Below, piece after piece: positions 40,685 to 49,278 of a stretch of DNA of 64,000 bases; position 1 is the first letter of the stretch, and the number at the start of each line of letters is the position of its first letter. The notes below the pieces were generated by a model. It saw only the letters and a program-made list of their open reading frames with translations. It made no database searches and was not told the DNA's origin. Location: assembly GCA_003282145.1 (NCBI GenBank), contig QBZZ01000005.1, forward strand, positions 1-64,000, in the 5' to 3' direction. The translations under genes and the position numbers were made by a program. This stretch comes from SAR116 cluster bacterium AG-337-N21. GTDB lineage: Bacteria; Pseudomonadota; Alphaproteobacteria; Puniceispirillales; Marisalimonadaceae.

Positions 40685-41944
40685 TTACTTATTCATTGCT
40701 CGAAAAAAATCTTCATTGGATTTACTTTGCTTTAATTTGTCAGATAAAAAATCCATTGCTTCCACTGGTCCCATTTGCATCAAGATTCTTCTTAACACCC
40801 ACATTCTGGATAAAGTATCTTTTTGAACAAGTAGCTCCTCTTTCCTGGTACCAGACTTAGTTACATCAATTGCAGGGAAAGTCCGTTTATCTGAAAGTTT
40901 TCTATCTAGGATAACTTCACTATTTCCTGTTCCTTTAAATTCTTCAAAAATAACTTCGTCCATTCTAGAGCCTGTTTCAACTAGTGCTGTTGCAATAATT
41001 GTAAGTGATCCTCCATCTTCAATGTTCCTAGCTGCACCAAAAAATCGTTTTGGTCTTTGGAGTGCGTTCGCATCGACGCCTCCTGTTAAGACTTTACCGC
41101 TTGAAGGAATAACTGTATTATAAGCCCTAGCAAGTCTCGTGATTGAGTCTAGTAGAATCACTACATCACGTTTGTGTTCAACTAATCTTTTCGCTTTTTC
41201 AATAACCATATCTGTCACTTGAACATGTCTTGATGCTGGTTCGTCAAATGTTGAGCTTATAACTTCACCATTGACTGACCTTTGCATGTCTGTCACTTCT
41301 TCTGGTCTTTCATCAATTAGTAATACAATTAAATAGATTTCTGGATGATTCTTTGATATTGCTTGCGCTACTGACTGAAGCATCATTGTTTTTCCCGTTC
41401 TAGGAGGTGCGACAATGAGACCTCGTTGACCTTTTCCCATAGGGGCAACCATCTCAACGACCCTAGTTGTTATATCCTTATTATTTGGATCAAATTCAGT
41501 TTCAAAATTTATTTTTTGTTGAGGATAAAGGGGTGTTAAGTTATCAAAATTAATTCGATGCCTTACTGATTCTGGTAATTCAAAATTTATAGTTTTAACT
41601 TTCAACAAAGCAAAATATCTTTCTCCATCCTTAGGAGCCCTAATTTGGCCTTCAACTGTATCTCCGGTTCTTAATCCAAACTTTCTGACTTGGCTTGGAG
41701 ATATGTAAATATCATCAGGTCCTGCTAAATAGTTAGATTCTGGCGATCTTAAAAAACCAAATCCGTCTGATAAAACCTCTAATACACCATCACCATAGAT
41801 TCCGATATCATTCGACGCTAACTTTTTCAAACAAGCGAACATCATATCTTGTTTTCTTAGAGTACTAGCATTTTCAATATCTAGACTTTCTGCATAAATT
41901 AACAAATCAGAAGGGTTTTTTGCTTTTAAATCTTTTAAGTGCAT
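40685..41944 (-). CDS. rho: Transcription termination factor Rho
   Basis: A 419-residue hexameric RNA helicase. N-terminal Rho domain ([20 protein letters not shown]), RNA-binding cold-shock domain ([20 protein letters not shown] near 55), Walker [21 protein letters not shown] near 178, [17 protein letters not shown] near 205, the Q-loop [18 protein letters not shown] near 262 and the R-loop [20 protein letters not shown] near 290. Typical length and position next to the origin. Confidence 0.98.
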   Translation of the reverse strand: MHLKDLKAKNPSDLLIYAESLDIENASTLRKQDMMFACLKKLASNDIGIYGDGVLEVLSDGFGFLRSPESNYLAGPDDIYISPSQVRKFGLRTGDTVEGQIRAPKDGERYFALLKVKTINFELPESVRHRINFDNLTPLYPQQKINFETEFDPNNKDITTRVVEMVAPMGKGQRGLIVAPPRTGKTMMLQSVAQAISKNHPEIYLIVLLIDERPEEVTDMQRSVNGEVISSTFDEPASRHVQVTDMVIEKAKRLVEHKRDVVILLDSITRLARAYNTVIPSSGKVLTGGVDANALQRPKRFFGAARNIEDGGSLTIIATALVETGSRMDEVIFEEFKGTGNSEVILDRKLSDKRTFPAIDVTKSGTRKEELLVQKDTLSRMWVLRRILMQMGPVEAMDFLSDKLKQSKSNEDFFRAMNK

Positions 41945-41968
41945 TTAATTCTCATAAAGGGGAGGTTG

Positions 41969-42409
41969 CTAAGTGCTTTGGAGATCAGGCCTTACTATAA
42001 CTAGTAGGATTATCACAATCATTAATATAGTTGGTATTTCATTAATTATTCTAAAAAACTTAGTACTTTTATACCTATACCCTTTTTTGAAATCTTTGTA
42101 AAGAATAGATAAATATATATGAAATAAAGAAAGAATGAAAACTAATACTAGTTTCAACAAAAAGTAATTTTCGGATAAAAGATAATCATTTTCATAAATT
42201 AAGATAAAACCGAAGGCGTAAGTGGCTACTAGAGCTGGTTTCATAATATATTTTAGAAGACGGTGTTCCATAAGAAGGAAAGTGGCATCTATATCACTCA
42301 AATAATCTTTATCATTGTGATACACATAAAGCCTAGGTAAATATAATAGGCCAACCATCCAAGATATAACAGCTACAAGGTGTAAAGATTTTATTATATC
42401 ATAATACAA
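41969..42409 (-). CDS. hemJ: Protoporphyrinogen IX oxidase HemJ
   Basis: A 146-residue integral membrane protein with four membrane segments. HemJ oxidises protoporphyrinogen IX using a b heme. The conserved His is in IIKSLHLVAVISWMVGLLYL near residue 10, followed by LPRLYVYH, and KPALVATYAFGFILIY has the second conserved Lys. Placed between rho and hemE as in many alphaproteobacteria. It covers the step after coproporphyrinogen oxidation in haem synthesis, with hemE eight bases away. Confidence 0.92.
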   Translation of the reverse strand: MYYDIIKSLHLVAVISWMVGLLYLPRLYVYHNDKDYLSDIDATFLLMEHRLLKYIMKPALVATYAFGFILIYENDYLLSENYFLLKLVLVFILSLFHIYLSILYKDFKKGYRYKSTKFFRIINEIPTILMIVIILLVIVRPDLQST

Positions 42410-42417
42410 TTAATTTT

Positions 42418-43449
42418 TCATTTATAGTTTCTAACAATGTCAATAACTTTTCTGACATTTTTAATTTTACAATCTGGAGTTAATCCGTGACCAACGCTAA
42501 AAATGAATTTATTATCTTTCATAATATTCAAAATAGAAAGAACAATATTTTCTAAATGACTACTATTAAATGGAATTAGTGAAGCCGGATCAAGATTTCC
42601 CTGGATGGCGATTGAAGAATTCAGATTTTTGATTGCCCAATTTAAATTAACAGTCCAGTCCAGGGCTATACAATTAACATTGCTTTCATATGAATAATCT
42701 ATTAGAGAAGAACCCGCTTTAAAAGGCAGGCCAATTATTGGTTTTGTAACATTTTTTGATTTTAACATACTAATAATATTTGCTGTTGGGTCAATGGCAC
42801 ATTTTCTGAAAAATTCACTAGGTATCATATGAGACCAAGAATCAAATAACATTAATACATCTGCTCCTGCATTTGCTTGCATTTCAAGTTTCTCAGCAAC
42901 ATAAATAGATAATGTATCTATTAATTCCATGAACCATTTATTTGAATCCCAGAGAGCTTTTCTTGTATTAATAAAATCTTTACTACTTTGACCTTCAATC
43001 ATATAACAAGCTAGTGTCCACGGAGCGCCAGCAAAACCAATTAAACTTGTAGATTGTGGTAGTTCTTTTCTTAAAATTGATATTGATGTCTTTAAAGGCT
43101 CAAGTTTTTGTGAAATATTGATGTTTTTCAAGACTTTTGTTTCATTAGGAACCATTGGTTTTAAAGTTGGCCCAAATCCTCCAATAAAGTTTAGTTCTCT
43201 ATTCATTGCCCACGGTATCATCAGTATATCCGAAAAAACAATGGCAGCGTTTAAATCATAATATTTTAAAGGCAGCTTTGTGCTTTCAATAATTAATTTT
43301 GTATTCAAGCAAAAATTTATAAAGTTATCTGATTTTTTTCTTATTTCAAAATATTTTGGAATATGTCTGCCTGCTTGTCTCAAAAACCAAATTGGTATTC
43401 CAAGATATTCATTTCTAAAAAACTTACTCAAATCATCATTCATGATCAT
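42418..43449 (-). CDS. hemE: Uroporphyrinogen decarboxylase
   Basis: A 343-residue TIM-barrel enzyme converting uroporphyrinogen III to coproporphyrinogen III. Family motif near the N-terminus (GIPIWFLRQAGRHIPKYFEI), Asp in IVFSDILMIPWAM near 70, GFAGAPWTLACYMIEGQSSK near 138, MLFDSWSHMIP near 203, CIALDWTVNLNWA, IQGNLDPASLIPF near 280 and the C-terminal FSVGHGLTPDCK. A second ATG two codons in is an equal start. Its 5' end faces the origin candidate, an arrangement known from Caulobacter. Confidence 0.97.
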   Translation of the reverse strand: MIMNDDLSKFFRNEYLGIPIWFLRQAGRHIPKYFEIRKKSDNFINFCLNTKLIIESTKLPLKYYDLNAAIVFSDILMIPWAMNRELNFIGGFGPTLKPMVPNETKVLKNINISQKLEPLKTSISILRKELPQSTSLIGFAGAPWTLACYMIEGQSSKDFINTRKALWDSNKWFMELIDTLSIYVAEKLEMQANAGADVLMLFDSWSHMIPSEFFRKCAIDPTANIISMLKSKNVTKPIIGLPFKAGSSLIDYSYESNVNCIALDWTVNLNWAIKNLNSSIAIQGNLDPASLIPFNSSHLENIVLSILNIMKDNKFIFSVGHGLTPDCKIKNVRKVIDIVRNYK

Positions 43450-43478
43450 TTTCTTTATTTTAAATAATAATTTAAATT

Positions 43479-43493
43479 TAGTAGTAGTAGTAG
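43479..43493 (+). repeat. Five tandem TAG triplets (DnaA-trio-like)
   Basis: TAG repeated five times without interruption, 30 bases upstream of the hemE start. A DnaA-like box (43506-43514) lies on one side and an AT-rich tract on the other. In known origins repeated 3'-GAT-5' triplets bind DnaA as single-stranded DNA during unwinding. A neutral microsatellite is the alternative, but the placement fits the origin element. Confidence 0.7.
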
Positions 43494-43582
43494 TGTTTAA
43501 TACTTTGTTGATAATTTTTTGTTCAAGTAATTGTCAACAAGTTTTTAATATATAACTATTTTATATATAATGATATTTAGCT

Positions 43583-43591
43583 TTATTCACA
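43583..43591 (+). promoter_or_regulatory. Perfect DnaA box in oriC candidate
   Basis: TTATTCACA matches the consensus TTATNCACA exactly. It is the only exact copy I saw in the hemE-coaE gap and lies near its centre, flanked on both sides by one- or two-mismatch copies. Confidence 0.75.
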
Positions 43592-43729
43592 ATTTATAAT
43601 TTTGTTTATTTGTTTTATTCAGATGTTGTTAAAGTAAGAATAAATGCATAGTCTACTATTATAAAATAATTTACTATTAGATTAGGCTTTTTTTGTTAAC
43701 AGCTTATTTACAGGTGTAATAGATCATTA

Positions 43730-44344
43730 ATGATAATCATAGGTATTACAGGTTCTATAGGGATGGGTAAATCGACTATTGCCAACATGTTAAAGCAATT
43801 TAAGATACCTGTTTTTGATTCAGACAAAGAGGTTAGAGACATATTAGAAAATAATAATGCAGTAAAAAAACAGATATTTAATTTATGGCCTGATGTAATT
43901 TTAACTGAAACAAACAAAAAAGAAATAGATAAAAATTTATTAAGTAGAAAAATATTTGGTAACATAAAACATAGAAAGACTTTGGAGAGTATTATTCACC
44001 CAAAAGTTAAAGAAAGAAGGAATATTTTTATTAAGAATGTAGAGAAATCACCTATAGTCGCACTTGATGTTCCTTTGTTATATGAGACAGGTACTGATAG
44101 AGTTTGTGATGATGTATTTTTAGTCTACACAAATGAAGAAACTCAGAAAAAGAGAGTTTTAGCAAGATCTAGCATGACTCAAAAAAAACTAGATCTTATT
44201 AAAAAGGCTCAATGGAATGATCAGAAGAAAAGAGATAAAGGTCCATACTTAGTGACTACCTCTTATGGAAAATTTGTCAGTTTTGCTATAATAACTAGTT
44301 ATTTAATAGCTATAATCTTTAAAAAGAAGATTTTAAAGTTATGA
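43730..44344 (+). CDS. coaE: Dephospho-CoA kinase
   Basis: A 204-residue P-loop kinase for the last step of CoA synthesis. P-loop GITGSIGMGKSTIANMLK near residue 4, then FDSDKEVRDILE near 28, HPKVKERRNIF near 88, VALDVPLLYETGTDRVCDDV near 107 and the lid RSSMTQKKLDL near 145. First rightward gene after the origin candidate. Overlaps dnaQ by four bases (ATGA). Confidence 0.95.
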   Translation: MIIIGITGSIGMGKSTIANMLKQFKIPVFDSDKEVRDILENNNAVKKQIFNLWPDVILTETNKKEIDKNLLSRKIFGNIKHRKTLESIIHPKVKERRNIFIKNVEKSPIVALDVPLLYETGTDRVCDDVFLVYTNEETQKKRVLARSSMTQKKLDLIKKAQWNDQKKRDKGPYLVTTSYGKFVSFAIITSYLIAIIFKKKILKL

Positions 44345-45051
44345 GGGAAGTTGTACTTGATACAGAAACAACAGGACTAGATGTTAATAATGGGGACAGA
44401 ATAGTTGAAATTGGTATAGTAGAGTTGGAAAATCATGTACAAACAGGTACTTGTTTTCACTATTATTTAAATCCAGAAAGAGATTCAGGTTTACAGGCAT
44501 CACAAATACATGGGTTGACTACAGAATTTTTAAAAGATAAGCCTAAGTTTGTTGATATAGCGGATCAATTCATTGATTTTGTATCAGATAGTAAAATCAT
44601 AATACATAATGCACCTTTTGATGTAGGATTTATTAACTCAGAATTAAGGAAATGTGAAAAAAAAGAACTGAATGAAAATTCAATAGTTGATTCATTATTA
44701 TTAGCCAAAAAACATTTCCTTGGTCAATCTGTAAGTTTAGATTCTTTATGTAGAAAGTTTGACATAGATATCTCTGATCGTGACATTCATGGTGCACTTA
44801 AGGATGCGAAACTATTAGCACACGTATATCTAGAATTAATAGGTGGTAAACAGACTAAATTAGAATTTGATGAGGAATCTACGACATCAGATTTCAATCA
44901 TGAAAACTCTTATGCTAACATTAAAGATCTATATAAAAAAAGGAAAAAAAGAGCTTTTAAGAATACATTTTTGAATATTTCTGATAACGAATTACATCAA
45001 AAAAGTATCAAAGAAATACCTAATAGCATTTGGGAAAAATTAACAAGCTAG
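44341..45051 (+). CDS. dnaQ: DNA polymerase III subunit epsilon (3'-5' exonuclease)
   Basis: A 236-residue DEDDh proofreading exonuclease. Exo I VVLDTETTGLDVNNGDRIVE near residue 4, Exo II IIHNAPFDVGFINSEL near 86, Exo III HGALKDAKLLAHVYLEL near 145 with the catalytic His-x4-Asp. The last 60 residues form a poorly conserved linker and polymerase-binding tail. The coaE-dnaQ-secB neighbourhood is standard for alphaproteobacteria. Confidence 0.96.
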   Translation: MREVVLDTETTGLDVNNGDRIVEIGIVELENHVQTGTCFHYYLNPERDSGLQASQIHGLTTEFLKDKPKFVDIADQFIDFVSDSKIIIHNAPFDVGFINSELRKCEKKELNENSIVDSLLLAKKHFLGQSVSLDSLCRKFDIDISDRDIHGALKDAKLLAHVYLELIGGKQTKLEFDEESTTSDFNHENSYANIKDLYKKRKKRAFKNTFLNISDNELHQKSIKEIPNSIWEKLTS

Positions 45052-45473
45052 TTTTTGATTAAATGAAAATCAACATCCTCCAAAGAAATTTTTATACTTC
45101 CTCCTTTATCAGTAATATTTTCAATTATTGACTTTACATGTGGTAAAATTAATTTTACTCCTTCTTTTGTCAAATGAGCTTTATTAGATGAATTATTTAA
45201 AATTTTAAAAAACCCAAAATAATCTAACTCTAAAACTAAAAGCTTATTTCCAGTCTTTTTAGAAGAACAATCACAAGAATATTTTATTATTATGCTGAAA
45301 AAGTTGTTTTTGAAAGGCTTATAAACAAAATTCATATTTTGGGAGATATTGCAATTTTTATTATTTTCCAAATTGTTTTCTTGAATAGACTGAGGATTTT
45401 CGAATGACAAATCCTGTATGTAATGTTTTATTACTTCTATATCCAGCCTTTCATTTCCGTTTACATTAGTCAT
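45048..45473 (-). CDS. secB: Divergent SecB-like export chaperone
   Basis: A 141-residue protein that keeps the SecB signature YIQDLSFENPQS near residue 17, VLELDYFGFFKI near 80, and the C-terminal LPHVKSIIENITDKGGSIKI followed by LEDVDFHLI. SecB normally reads 'LFPfaR.iI.d.t..gGfpPl.l.pidF'. The Phe/Arg and the Pro pair are lost here and an Asn-rich segment is inserted at 30-45. SecB holds unfolded precursors for SecA. Convergent overlap with dnaQ supports the identity because secB sits there in relatives. Confidence 0.85.
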   Translation of the reverse strand: MTNVNGNERLDIEVIKHYIQDLSFENPQSIQENNLENNKNCNISQNMNFVYKPFKNNFFSIIIKYSCDCSSKKTGNKLLVLELDYFGFFKILNNSSNKAHLTKEGVKLILPHVKSIIENITDKGGSIKISLEDVDFHLIKN

Positions 45474-45598
45474 AAAAAGCCCTAGGTTGTTATTTTTTAA
45501 TTAATATAAAGGAAATGAATAATAATAAATATAATTTTTAATTTTTTTGTATATAATTATTATCATATTTACTAATTACAACAAATGGTGTCACAAAA

Positions 45599-46228
45599 AT
45601 GCAAAATGGGTTTCCATATTTAGATATATTAATTTTTGGTGTTATAGCAATTTTTTTAATTTTCAGATTGAAAAATATATTAGGGACAAAAACGGATTTT
45701 GAGGATAATGGGTTAAAAGAAAAAAAACAACCTAAGCAATATTCAAATATAGTTTCATTAAAAACTAATAATAACAATTCAGTTAGTGGAGAAATTGATA
45801 AAATTATTAGAGCCGACCCTAGCTTTGATATGGTTAATTTTTTAGATGGATCGAAGACATTTTTTGAAATGGTACTTAAAAGTTTTGTTAGCGGTAACCT
45901 AGATAACGTTAAGGATTTTATAAAACCATCAGTTTTAAAAAGTTTCAAGGGCGCTATAGATGACAGAAACAAGGAAAATGAAACATTGATAATAGATTTG
46001 ATATCAGTTGAAAAGAACAAAATTGTATCATCAGTTATAACCAAATCTTCAATTAGAATTAATGTTGTTTTTGAAACTTTACAAATAACAGCATTAATGG
46101 ATAAAAACAAAAAAATTATTGATGGTGATACAGACAAGGAAATTCTTGTTAAAGATGAATGGATTTTTGAAAAGAAAATAAGAGATCAAAATCCTAACTG
46201 GACTTTAATTGAAACAAAAAGCTTTTGA
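45599..46228 (+). CDS. Tim44-like domain membrane-anchored protein
   Basis: A 209-residue protein with an N-terminal membrane anchor (YLDILIFGVIAIFLIFRLKN, residues 6-25), a low-complexity linker and a Tim44-like domain from about residue 75. The domain shows FDMVNFLDGSKTFFEMVLKS, GNLDNVKDFIKPSVLKSFKG and VLVKDEWIFEKKI-type ending (ILVKDEWIFEKKIRDQNPNW). Bacterial Tim44-like proteins bind membranes and cluster with secB in alphaproteobacteria. It is followed by an Smr gene without the mltA that often lies between them. Confidence 0.9.
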   Translation: MQNGFPYLDILIFGVIAIFLIFRLKNILGTKTDFEDNGLKEKKQPKQYSNIVSLKTNNNNSVSGEIDKIIRADPSFDMVNFLDGSKTFFEMVLKSFVSGNLDNVKDFIKPSVLKSFKGAIDDRNKENETLIIDLISVEKNKIVSSVITKSSIRINVVFETLQITALMDKNKKIIDGDTDKEILVKDEWIFEKKIRDQNPNWTLIETKSF

Positions 46229-46232
46229 AGTA

Positions 46233-46679
46233 ATGTCCCCTATTTCAAAAAGCGATAAACAGATTTGGGAAAATTATATTGCTAATTTTAACAACTTCAG
46301 TATCAATATAAACAATAGTAAAAAAAATTTAGTAAAAAAAAAATCATTTTCAACGAATAAGTTAAGTCCCTTCCGAAAAGAAAAAAAGAATATCCCAGAC
46401 GGGATTATAGACCTTCATGGTTACAGATTACAGACTGCTAAAATAATTTTACACAATTATATTGTAAATGCTTATGAAAATAAAATTAGAAATATTTTGA
46501 TAATAACTGGCAAAGGGCACAATAATACAGGTGTTTTGAAAAAAGAGGTTCCATTATGGCTAAATGATAAAGCATTAATAAATTTATTAATTAATTATGA
46601 AACAGCTCCTAATAAATTTGGCGGTGAGGGCGCCTTGTTGGTTAGAATTAAAAATAAGAACAAATCTCAATTAATATAA
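46233..46679 (+). CDS. Smr/MutS2-type endonuclease domain protein
   Basis: About 148 residues from ATG 46233. A TTG at 46209 overlapping the previous gene is an alternative start. A lysine-rich N-terminal tail is followed by the Smr domain: DGIIDLHGYRLQTAKIIL with the LDLHG motif near residue 60, IRNILIITGKGHNNTGVLKK with the TGxG motif near 90, and the end GGEGALLVRIKNK. Small Smr proteins nick nucleic acids, and this one's target is unknown. Confidence 0.9.
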   Translation: MSPISKSDKQIWENYIANFNNFSININNSKKNLVKKKSFSTNKLSPFRKEKKNIPDGIIDLHGYRLQTAKIILHNYIVNAYENKIRNILIITGKGHNNTGVLKKEVPLWLNDKALINLLINYETAPNKFGGEGALLVRIKNKNKSQLI

Positions 46680-46694
46680 TTTATTGGATAATGT

Positions 46695-47312
46695 ATGAAA
46701 AAATTAAATAAAAAAAGAGTATCTATAGTTACTAGAAATACCAACGAAACAAAGATAATCGTTAAAGTTGAATTGGATGGAAAAGGAAATAATATCATTT
46801 CTACTGGAATACCTTTTTTTGACCACATGCTTGAGCAGTTGTCTAAGCATAGTCTAATTGACATTGAATTAAGTTGTATTGGTGATTTAAAAGTTGATGC
46901 CCATCACACCATGGAGGATTGTGGATTAGCGCTGGGCAATGCGATAAGAGAAGCGCTAGGAGATAAAAGAGGTATAAAACGTTACAGCTTTAATTATTTA
47001 CCGATGGACGAATGTCTTACTAGATGTTGCTTAGACATATCAGGTCGTCCTTGGCTCATTTGGAATGTTTTTTTACCAAATATATCCATCAAAAATATTG
47101 AAACAGAAATATTTAGGGAGTTTTTTCAATCACTTTCCCAAGCTGCTGGGTTCACAATTCATATTGAAAATCTATATGGTAAAAACACTCATCACATTAT
47201 TGAATCTTGCTTCAAAGCTTTAGCAATAAGTATGAGAAATGCTATGAATATTGATGTAAGAAATTCGACTAATATACCTTCTACTAAAGGCACATTAATA
47301 GGAAATAGTTAA
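46695..47312 (+). CDS. hisB: Imidazoleglycerol-phosphate dehydratase
   Basis: A 205-residue monofunctional HisB, step six of histidine synthesis. Duplicated metal-binding HHxxE elements are seen: STGIPFFDHMLEQLSKHS near 36, DAHHTMEDCGLALGNAI near 63, and the second set NTHHIIESCFKALAISMRNA near 162. N-terminal VTRNTNETKI. First gene of a histidine cluster that continues without gaps to hinT. Confidence 0.97.
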   Translation: MKKLNKKRVSIVTRNTNETKIIVKVELDGKGNNIISTGIPFFDHMLEQLSKHSLIDIELSCIGDLKVDAHHTMEDCGLALGNAIREALGDKRGIKRYSFNYLPMDECLTRCCLDISGRPWLIWNVFLPNISIKNIETEIFREFFQSLSQAAGFTIHIENLYGKNTHHIIESCFKALAISMRNAMNIDVRNSTNIPSTKGTLIGNS

Positions 47313-47313
47313 T

Positions 47314-47973
47314 ATGAATTTAACAATAATAGATTATGGCTCTGGAAATCTTAGGTCTGTTGAAAACGCTTTTAGTAATGCAATTACTGACAATAACTTA
47401 AAATGTAATATTAGAGTTACAAGTGACATACATATTATAGCTAATGCGGATTTGTTGGTTTTGCCTGGCGTCGGCTCATTTCCTGATTGTAGAAAAGGAT
47501 TACAGAGTATAGAAGGTCTAATTGATGTCTTATCTGAACAAGTTCTTTTTAAAAAGAAAAAATTTCTTGGTATTTGTGTTGGAATGCAGTTGATGTTTGA
47601 TTTTAGTTTAGAAAAAATAAGAACTTCAGGTTTCGGCTGGTTGAGTGGTAACTTTAATAAAATAAAAACAGTAGGTTTAGATTACCTGGGAAGGAATTTT
47701 AAAGTTCCACACATGGGATGGAATAGTTTACGCTTAGAACATATTAATCATCCAATACTTAAAAAGATAAATGAAAAAGATCAATATTATTTTGTTCACT
47801 CATATTATTTGGAAGGCAATCAAATAAATCAAGTAATAGCCAGTACCAATTATTGTCATCAAATTCCTGCAATTGTTGGAAATGAAAATTATTTAGGAGT
47901 TCAATTCCATCCTGAAAAAAGTAGTTTATCAGGTCAGAAATTAATTTCTAATTGGCTCAAATGGAGGCCTTAG
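47314..47973 (+). CDS. hisH: Imidazole glycerol phosphate synthase, glutaminase subunit
   Basis: A 219-residue class I glutamine amidotransferase. IIDYGSGNLRSVENAF near residue 4, LLVLPGVGSFPDCRKGL near 48, the nucleophile Cys in FLGICVGMQLMFDFS near 90, GWNSLRLEHINHPIL, FVHSYY near 158 and the catalytic His/Glu in LGVQFHPEKSSLSGQKLI near 195. Supplies ammonia to HisF, encoded two genes further on. Confidence 0.97.
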   Translation: MNLTIIDYGSGNLRSVENAFSNAITDNNLKCNIRVTSDIHIIANADLLVLPGVGSFPDCRKGLQSIEGLIDVLSEQVLFKKKKFLGICVGMQLMFDFSLEKIRTSGFGWLSGNFNKIKTVGLDYLGRNFKVPHMGWNSLRLEHINHPILKKINEKDQYYFVHSYYLEGNQINQVIASTNYCHQIPAIVGNENYLGVQFHPEKSSLSGQKLISNWLKWRP

Positions 47974-47987
47974 GTGAAAGAAAAGCA

Positions 47988-48521
47988 ATGGAAAAAGCTA
48001 CAAACAGATATAATGTAAAAGCTGAAATTTGTAAAAATTTAGATAAAGTTGATTTACAAGAACTTTGCGACGCAACAGAAGAAGCTATTATTGCCGGAGG
48101 TGGATTTGGTTGGATATCACCACCATCAATTAAGACACTCCAAAATTATTGGAAAGGAGTTTTGTTGATACCTGAGAGAATTCTTATTGTAGGAAAGCTT
48201 GATAATGTTATAGCTGGTTCAGTTCAATTAATAAAACCAGCTAAAAATAATGAGGCACAGTCGCATTCGTGTACTTTAAGTACCTTTTTCTTTGCGTCTT
48301 GGGCAAGAGGTTTTGGTCTAGCTAAAGCTGTGTTTCAAAAAGCTGAATTAAAAGCAAAACAAGACGGATTTAAAGTTATGAATCTTGAAGTTAGGGAAAC
48401 GCAGTCTAGGGCTATACAATTATATGAACAAGCAGGCTTTACAAAGTCTGGGGTTAATCCAAAATCAGTTTTTATAGATGGTAAATATATAGCTGGTTAT
48501 TATTATTATAAAGAATTATGA
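47988..48521 (+). CDS. GNAT family acetyltransferase in the his operon
   Basis: Start at the ATG at 47988 chosen for AGGTGAAAG upstream and because it avoids overlap with hisH. Earlier ATG/TTG codons overlap hisH. About 177 residues with the GNAT core: IVGKLDNVIAGSVQLI, acetyl-CoA loop region TFFFASWARGFGLAKAVFQK near 105 and MNLEVRETQSRAIQLYEQAG near 142. Substrate unknown. It sits between hisH and hisA with two bases to hisA, so it is translated with the histidine enzymes. Confidence 0.88.
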   Translation: MEKATNRYNVKAEICKNLDKVDLQELCDATEEAIIAGGGFGWISPPSIKTLQNYWKGVLLIPERILIVGKLDNVIAGSVQLIKPAKNNEAQSHSCTLSTFFFASWARGFGLAKAVFQKAELKAKQDGFKVMNLEVRETQSRAIQLYEQAGFTKSGVNPKSVFIDGKYIAGYYYYKEL

Positions 48522-48522
48522 A

Positions 48523-49278
48523 ATGAAAAAAGATCAATTTATTTTATATCCAGCTATAGACATTAAAGATGGAAAGTGTGTGAGGCTTTTGTTTGGAGAT
48601 ATGAAAAAAGAAACAGTTTATAATAATAACCCAATAGATCAAGCCATGTGGTTTATAGATCAAGGTGCAAAATGGTTACATATTGTAGATCTTGATGGAG
48701 CAATTGAGGGAAAGAGTGTTAATAAAACTATAATACAAAAACTTTCTAAGACCTTTCAAAATAGAGTAAACATCCAATTGGGTGGTGGAATTAGAAATCT
48801 TGAGAATATTGATTTCTGGTTACAAAACTCAGTTGAAAGATTGATATTAGGAACCTTAGCTTTAGAAAATCCAGATTTTGTTAAAGAATTAGAAAATGAA
48901 TATTATAAAAAAATTGTAATTGGTGCAGATGTTAGAGACGGTATGATTGCTTCACATGGTTGGAAAAAGCAATCTAATATCAGTGCCTATGATTTAATTA
49001 AAAAATTCAATCCTTCCATAATTAGCTCTGTTATATATACGGACATATCAAGGGATGGAAGCTTGAAGGGCATTAGCCTTAAGGAGACTTTAAAATTTGC
49101 TAAATCTATTTCACATCCAGTTATAGCTTCTGGCGGTGTTTCATCATTAAATGATATTGTGAGACTAAGTGATGAATTTTCAAATGGTATCGAAGGTGTT
49201 ATAATTGGAAGGGCATTATACGATAAAAAGTTTACTTTTCTAGAGGCTATAAATGAAATTAATAAGGCAAAAATTTAA
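48523..49278 (+). CDS. hisA: Phosphoribosylformimino-5-aminoimidazole carboxamide ribotide isomerase
   Basis: A 251-residue (beta-alpha)8 barrel isomerase, step four. YPAIDIKDGKCVRLLFGDM near residue 8 with the catalytic Asp, LHIVDLDGAIEG near 48, IQLGGGIRNLENI near 85, VIYTDISRDGSLKGI near 168 with the second Asp, and VIASGGVSSLNDI near 205. Start codon overlaps nothing; its stop shares a base with the hisF start. Confidence 0.97.
   Translation: MKKDQFILYPAIDIKDGKCVRLLFGDMKKETVYNNNPIDQAMWFIDQGAKWLHIVDLDGAIEGKSVNKTIIQKLSKTFQNRVNIQLGGGIRNLENIDFWLQNSVERLILGTLALENPDFVKELENEYYKKIVIGADVRDGMIASHGWKKQSNISAYDLIKKFNPSIISSVIYTDISRDGSLKGISLKETLKFAKSISHPVIASGGVSSLNDIVRLSDEFSNGIEGVIIGRALYDKKFTFLEAINEINKAKI

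Larger units (their letters stand above)
43450..43729. other. Candidate chromosomal replication origin (oriC) between hemE and coaE
   Basis: A 280-base non-coding gap where gene direction switches from leftward to rightward. It holds one perfect DnaA box TTATTCACA (43583-43591) and near-matches TTATCAACA on the minus strand (43506-43514), TTGTCAACA (43531-43539), TTATTCAGA (43615-43623) and TTATTTACA (43704-43712). Five tandem TAG triplets (43479-43493) are followed by an almost G/C-free tract (43450-43478). Read on the minus strand this is box, 12-base spacer, CTA repeats, AT-rich tract, matching the DnaA-trio unwinding element. Origins beside hemE are known in Caulobacter. Function is inferred from these signals. 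Confidence 0.8.

Noticed and set aside
40224..40826. 200-codon plus-strand open frame across mnmE, parS and rho
   Set aside because: Runs antisense through two certain genes and the parS site; no family features.
43479..43493. TAG repeat as a CRISPR or ordinary microsatellite
   Set aside because: Too short for any array and positioned as an origin element next to DnaA boxes; listed under oriC instead.
45538..46137. 199-codon minus-strand open frame opposite the Tim44-like gene
   Set aside because: Exact antisense of a gene with a recognisable domain and a good membrane anchor; its own translation is just hydrophobic low-complexity.
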